Shown: one piece after another, positions 33,443 through 36,485 of the stretch | How positions within the stretch are numbered: position 1 is the first letter of the stretch | How the letters are laid out: each line of letters opens with the position of its first letter | NCBI GenBank assembly: GCA_046074645.1 | Contig: JBJTOP010000421.1 | Location: 1 to 36,485 of the forward strand | Direction: 5' to 3' | Source of the DNA: SXXK01 sp046074645 | GTDB taxonomy: Bacteria; Planctomycetota; Planctomycetia; Planctomycetales; Planctomycetaceae | Length of the DNA stretch: 36,485 nt | Made by a program: the position numbers and the translations under genes | Notes under the pieces: generated by a model | Database searches by the model: none | The model's input: the letters and a program-made list of their open reading frames with translations, nothing else | What the model was told of the DNA's origin: nothing

Positions 33443-34993
33443 ATGGATATCACCCCGGAACAGTCTGCCATCGGCAAGGACAACTTCAACGAAGCTGTCG
33501 GCTTCACTCGCCGTGATCTGCTCAAGGCGGCCGCTGTCGGAACCGCCGGCCTCGGAGCTCTCTATTTCCACTACGAAAAGCTCAACGGGTCCCCCGTTCG
33601 CACGGCGTTTATCGGCTGCGGTGACGAAGCCAACGTACTGATCACCGAGCACCCTGCGGACTTCATGCAGATCGTGGCCATCGCCGATCCTCGGCCTGCC
33701 AACCTGGAACGCACGTTCAAAGGCAGTCACCCCGAAGTCCGCATCGGCCTCAATGCAAAACTCGGTGCCGCCAAAGCCAGCGAAATCAAGGTTTACGGAG
33801 ACCACCTCGAACTCCTGAAAGACAAAGACGCGCTCGGCCTCGAAATGGTCGTTATCGCCGTGCCGCTCAGCCAGCACGCACCCATCGCCATCGCCTGCAT
33901 GGAAGCCGGACTGCATGTGCTCACCGAAAAACTCATGGCACACAATGTCACTCAGTGCAAACAGATGATCCGCATGGCCGAACAGCGCGGACTGCTGCTC
34001 GCCGTCGGCCACCAGCGTCACTACAGCGTGCTCTACGACAACGCCAACGACCTGATCCAGCGAAGTCTGCTGGGCGACATCAAATTCATCCGCGCCCAGT
34101 GGCACCGCAACAACAGCTTCCCCGGGAGCGACAGCTGGAAAAAGTGGGATCGCGGTCCCGAAGCCAGAAAAGATCGCGAACACCTGCTGAAACTGGAAAA
34201 ATCCGGTCGACTCTCGGAACTTGGCTACGACAGCGCCCGACAGCTGGTTGACTGGCGACTCTACAACAAAACGGGCGGTGGGCTCATGGCCGAACTGGGC
34301 AGCCACCAGATGGACGCTGCCAGCATCTTCCTCGGCAAAGTGCATCCGCTCTCCGTCCAGGGCTACGGTGGCCGCAACTTCTACGGTGTCAAAGGTGTCG
34401 GTCCAAAGGAAAACTGGGACGATGACCGCGATATCGACGATCATATTTACGTCACCTTCGAATTCCCCGGACGACACCACCAGCAGGACCAGAACGACGT
34501 CGCCATCGTCACCTACTCGTCCATCAACACTAACCGCCAGGAATTCTACGGCGAAACTGTCTTCGGCAGCCGTGGTACCCTGATCATGAAGGAAGAAAAG
34601 GAAGCCCTGCTCTACAAGGAACAGTCCGCAGGCAGCGGCGGTGGACTCGAACAACGCCTCTGGGTGCTCGACAGCTCCGCAGGCGGCGGACCAGTGCTCG
34701 ACAGCTACAACACCAGCGGTCCTTCCGCTGCCGGTGCCATGACCAAAGGCGCCATGGGCGACAAAGTCAGCCGCGGATACCGCGAAGAAATGGAACACTT
34801 CTGTTTCTGCGTACGCAATGGCCGCGGCTGGCAGGAACTTCGCTGCAACGGACGCGTCGCCATGGCAGACGCCATCATGGCGCTCACCGCAAATCTCGCC
34901 ATGAAACACAAAAAACGCATCGTCTTCAAAGAAGAATGGTTCGACGCCGACAACGATGCCGCTCCCGAAACCGATCCACAGGTTCAGGCGTAA
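33443..34993 (+). CDS. Tat-exported Gfo/Idh/MocA family oxidoreductase
   Basis: A 516-residue NAD(P)-dependent oxidoreductase with a twin-arginine signal (FTRRDLLKAAAVGTAGLGAL, residues 21-40). The Rossmann motif follows at RTAFIGCGDEANVLI (about 53-67), then DPRPANLERTFKG and CMEAGLHVLTEKLMAHN, where the family's Glu-Lys-Pro is Glu-Lys-Leu with the catalytic Lys kept. The C-terminal sheet domain has GGGLMAELGSHQMDAASIFLG with the usual conserved His. The open frame extends upstream to 33191 inside the doxX gene, but the ATG at 33443 directly precedes the Tat signal and is preferred. Periplasmic members in planctomycetes act on sugars or sugar acids; the substrate is unknown here. A 673-codon open frame on the opposite strand is a shadow. 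Confidence 0.9.
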   Translation: MDITPEQSAIGKDNFNEAVGFTRRDLLKAAAVGTAGLGALYFHYEKLNGSPVRTAFIGCGDEANVLITEHPADFMQIVAIADPRPANLERTFKGSHPEVRIGLNAKLGAAKASEIKVYGDHLELLKDKDALGLEMVVIAVPLSQHAPIAIACMEAGLHVLTEKLMAHNVTQCKQMIRMAEQRGLLLAVGHQRHYSVLYDNANDLIQRSLLGDIKFIRAQWHRNNSFPGSDSWKKWDRGPEARKDREHLLKLEKSGRLSELGYDSARQLVDWRLYNKTGGGLMAELGSHQMDAASIFLGKVHPLSVQGYGGRNFYGVKGVGPKENWDDDRDIDDHIYVTFEFPGRHHQQDQNDVAIVTYSSINTNRQEFYGETVFGSRGTLIMKEEKEALLYKEQSAGSGGGLEQRLWVLDSSAGGGPVLDSYNTSGPSAAGAMTKGAMGDKVSRGYREEMEHFCFCVRNGRGWQELRCNGRVAMADAIMALTANLAMKHKKRIVFKEEWFDADNDAAPETDPQVQA

Positions 34994-35023
34994 ACATCCC
35001 GCGAAGCACTGCCACAGCCGACA

Positions 35024-35806
35024 ATGTCTGCCAATCTGATCGATACCCACTGCCACCTCGAATCCGATTCCTTTCGCGCGGATCTTGACGATGTGCTGCA
35101 CCGCGCCCGAACCGCCGGCGTCGTGCGAATGCTCACCATCGGCATCAACGCCGCCTCCAGCCGCGCCGTCGTTCTGCTCGCCAACCGCTACGACTGCCTC
35201 TCCGCCATTGTCGGCATCCACCCCAACCACACACTCGAAACCAAACCCGGAGACTGGGAACAAATCGAACAACTCGCCGCCCACCCCCAGGTCGTCGGCG
35301 TCGGCGAAACCGGAATCGATAACTACTGGAAAGATGCCCCGCTGGACGGCCAGCGCGACGCCTTCATTCAGCACATCGAACTGTCTCGTCGTGTTGGAAA
35401 ACCCTTCGTTGTGCACTGTCGCGAAGCCGAACAGGAAGTCCTTGATGTCCTGCGACAATCAGCCGCCGCAGGACCTCTCAACGGCGTTATGCACTCCTTC
35501 TGCGGCAGCCCGGAAACTGCCGCTGCCTGCCTCGAACTCGGGCTCTACCTGTCCTTCAGCGGTATGCTGACCTACAAAAAGAACGACGCGCTCCGCAGTC
35601 TTGCCGCCACCGTGCCGCTGGATCGACTCCTCGTCGAAACCGACGCACCGTATCTGGCCCCACAGGCCTTCCGCGGCAAACGCAATGAACCCGCCTGGGT
35701 CGCGCATACAAACGCGTGCCTCGCCGAAGTCCATGGCATCGATCCCGAAGCCATGGCTCGACAGACCACCGCAAATGCACATCGGCTGTTCTTCAGCCGC
35801 GGATAG
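35024..35806 (+). CDS. TatD family metal-dependent deoxyribonuclease
   Basis: A 260-residue amidohydrolase-fold protein of the TatD/YcfH family, the normal length. Metal-site motifs are in order: DTHCHL (7-12), GIHPNH, VVGVGETGIDNYW with the bridging Glu, VVHCREAE, GVMHSFCGSPETA, LLVETDAPYLAP with the catalytic Asp, and RGKRNEPAWV. Family members are 3'-5' DNases in DNA repair or D-aminoacyl-tRNA-related hydrolases. It begins 30 bases after the Gfo/Idh stop and may be co-transcribed. A hairpin follows 12 bases after its stop. Confidence 0.92.
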   Translation: MSANLIDTHCHLESDSFRADLDDVLHRARTAGVVRMLTIGINAASSRAVVLLANRYDCLSAIVGIHPNHTLETKPGDWEQIEQLAAHPQVVGVGETGIDNYWKDAPLDGQRDAFIQHIELSRRVGKPFVVHCREAEQEVLDVLRQSAAAGPLNGVMHSFCGSPETAAACLELGLYLSFSGMLTYKKNDALRSLAATVPLDRLLVETDAPYLAPQAFRGKRNEPAWVAHTNACLAEVHGIDPEAMARQTTANAHRLFFSRG

Positions 35807-35817
35807 TCCTGATGGCT

Positions 35818-35846
35818 TTCCCAAATAATCTCAAATAGTTTGGGAA
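35818..35846 (+). terminator. Possible terminator after the TatD gene
   Basis: TTCCCAAA (35818-35825) and TTTGGGAA (35839-35846) are perfect 8-bp inverted repeats around 13 bases. They are followed by TCCTGATTGGTTTTGG, with only a short T-run. The hairpin is flanked by near-identical direct copies, TCCTGAT-GG-CTTT at 35807-35819 and TCCTGATTGGTTTT from 35847, so it could alternatively be an inserted repeat unit. Confidence 0.4.
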
Positions 35847-35945
35847 TCCTGATTGGTTTTGGGGACTTCTGAAATGGAGGGGCGACGCAGACGCGACGCC
35901 CGAAGTTTCACATTGACCAAACCACAGGAGTTCATCCTGAAAACT

Positions 35946-36143
35946 ATGTCAAAGATACTGCTGATTTCGGCCGTCTGCACCGCCCTCGGAATCGTCGCCT
36001 CTCATCAGCCCCCCGTCCAGAAGGCATTCGGCACACAGGCACGCACAGTCGCCAGCTGGACAAAAAATGCCAAAGAAGGCGAAACTGGTATCACTCCAGA
36101 ACAACGCCGTCGCAACACTTCAACAGGCCATGGCTCAGGTTGA
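35946..36143 (+). CDS. Short signal-peptide ORF, probable N-terminal part of a split or frameshifted protein
   Basis: A 65-residue frame beginning MSKILLISAVCTALGIVAS, a convincing Sec signal peptide, followed by HQPPVQKAFGTQARTVASWTKN. Codon use is like its neighbours (C-ending) up to about 36060. The remaining residues (EGETGITPEQRRRNTSTGHGSG) look less natural and coincide with the start of the overlapping frame at 36067. AGGAG at 35926-35930 is far from the ATG (15 bases) but 6 bases from an in-frame CTG at 35937. Either this is a tiny secreted protein, or it is the export signal of the next gene, separated from it by a one-base slip at the run of six A (36062-36067). Confidence 0.45.
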   Translation: MSKILLISAVCTALGIVASHQPPVQKAFGTQARTVASWTKNAKEGETGITPEQRRRNTSTGHGSG

Positions 36144-36483
36144 CCTGCGACTCGCAGAAACGCGACGACACCTCGACAACATGCCCGTCTACACCGCCCT
36201 CGCTGTCACCGGTGATGCCGTCGGACGCTCCGATATGGTCAGCGATTCACTCGAAAACTGCCTCGCCGCCAATCAGACCTTCCTCACAGCGCCACGCAAA
36301 TCAACAACGGCCAACCCCATCGCCACCGCCAGCCCCGGACCCGCCGTCAATGCTGCCGACTTCCTCGCCCCAGCCGCTGAAGCACCGCAACTGGAACCTG
36401 CCCGCGAAACCCCTCCGACTGTGTCAGAACTCACGGACGCACTCCGTAACCTCGTGATGGAACACCGCACCAACACCAATTGA
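36067..36483 (+). CDS. Unrecognised protein, probable body of the frame-split locus
   Basis: A 138-residue frame not recognised as any family. It begins MPKKAKLVSLQNNAVATLQQAMAQVDLRLAETRRH, likely helical, continues VYTALAVTGDAVGRSDMVSDSLENCLAANQ, then a Pro/Ala/Thr-rich stretch and ends VSELTDALRNLVMEHRTNTN. Codons mostly end in C, which argues for a real gene. The ATG sits at the end of a run of six A with no good ribosome binding site, and no other start exists upstream in this frame before a stop at 35962. If one A were removed, the signal peptide at 35946 would read straight into it (WTKMPKKAKL), giving a secreted protein of about 178 residues. The TGA is two bases before the window edge. 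Confidence 0.55.
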   Translation: MPKKAKLVSLQNNAVATLQQAMAQVDLRLAETRRHLDNMPVYTALAVTGDAVGRSDMVSDSLENCLAANQTFLTAPRKSTTANPIATASPGPAVNAADFLAPAAEAPQLEPARETPPTVSELTDALRNLVMEHRTNTN

Positions 36484-36485
36484 AA

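Noticed and set aside
33437..35458. A 673-codon open frame on the minus strand
   Set aside because: It lies opposite the clearly recognised Gfo/Idh and TatD genes. Strong C-ending codon use on the plus strand removes stops from this antisense frame; the translation is Val/Gly/Asp-rich without any recognisable motif.

Overview
The window looks like chromosomal DNA of a planctomycete, probably of the Planctomycetaceae or a related order. The evidence is the combination of Tat-exported Gfo/Idh and SMP-30 proteins, a DoxX protein with a large soluble insert, a cupredoxin lipoprotein of the 'carboxypeptidase regulatory-like' type, an H4MPT/methanofuran-type C1 protein in a bacterium, and REP-like palindromes between genes. 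This placement is inferred from gene families only. No rRNA, tRNA, CRISPR array or transposase gene was seen.

Bases 1-629 carry no convincing gene. They hold a strong hairpin followed by a T-run on the minus strand (a likely terminator) and several short palindromic repeats. Bases 630-18441 are one uninterrupted minus-strand array of 14 genes, read from the high coordinate down: Rieske protein, cytochrome b6-like subunit, subunit-IV-like cytochrome b with extra membrane helices, a 1284-residue octaheme cytochrome with an N-terminal coiled coil, a cupredoxin lipoprotein, a diheme cytochrome c lipoprotein, cytochrome oxidase subunits II and I, heme A synthase (ctaA), heme O synthase (ctaB), oxidase subunits III and IV, an SDR-type epimerase and a DapA-family aldolase/lyase. 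Gaps are short or negative (two ATGA overlaps). The first twelve genes could build an entire quinol-to-oxygen chain: a b6f-like quinol:cytochrome c reductase, its electron carriers and an A2-type heme-copper oxidase, with the heme A pathway included. This is the most remarkable part of the window.

Bases 18706-19578 encode NAD(P)H-hydrate dehydratase (minus). Divergent from it is a compact plus-strand operon (19861-23618): an MfnF-like/H4MPT-linked protein, L-aspartate oxidase (nadB, overlapping by one base) and a UDP-glucuronate-epimerase-like sugar epimerase. The end of the last gene overlaps the end of priA, which lies on the minus strand (23605-25890). A nested palindrome separates priA from a secreted sugar-isomerase-like protein and a Tat-exported SMP-30 protein (both minus).

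Bases 28404-30683 hold two convergent helical-repeat proteins, one unrecognised and one a membrane-anchored TPR protein. From 30860 all genes are on the plus strand: ApbE-type flavin transferase, a DoxX protein with a ~235-residue insert, a Tat-exported Gfo/Idh oxidoreductase, TatD DNase, and a last unrecognised locus whose signal-peptide part and body sit in different frames.
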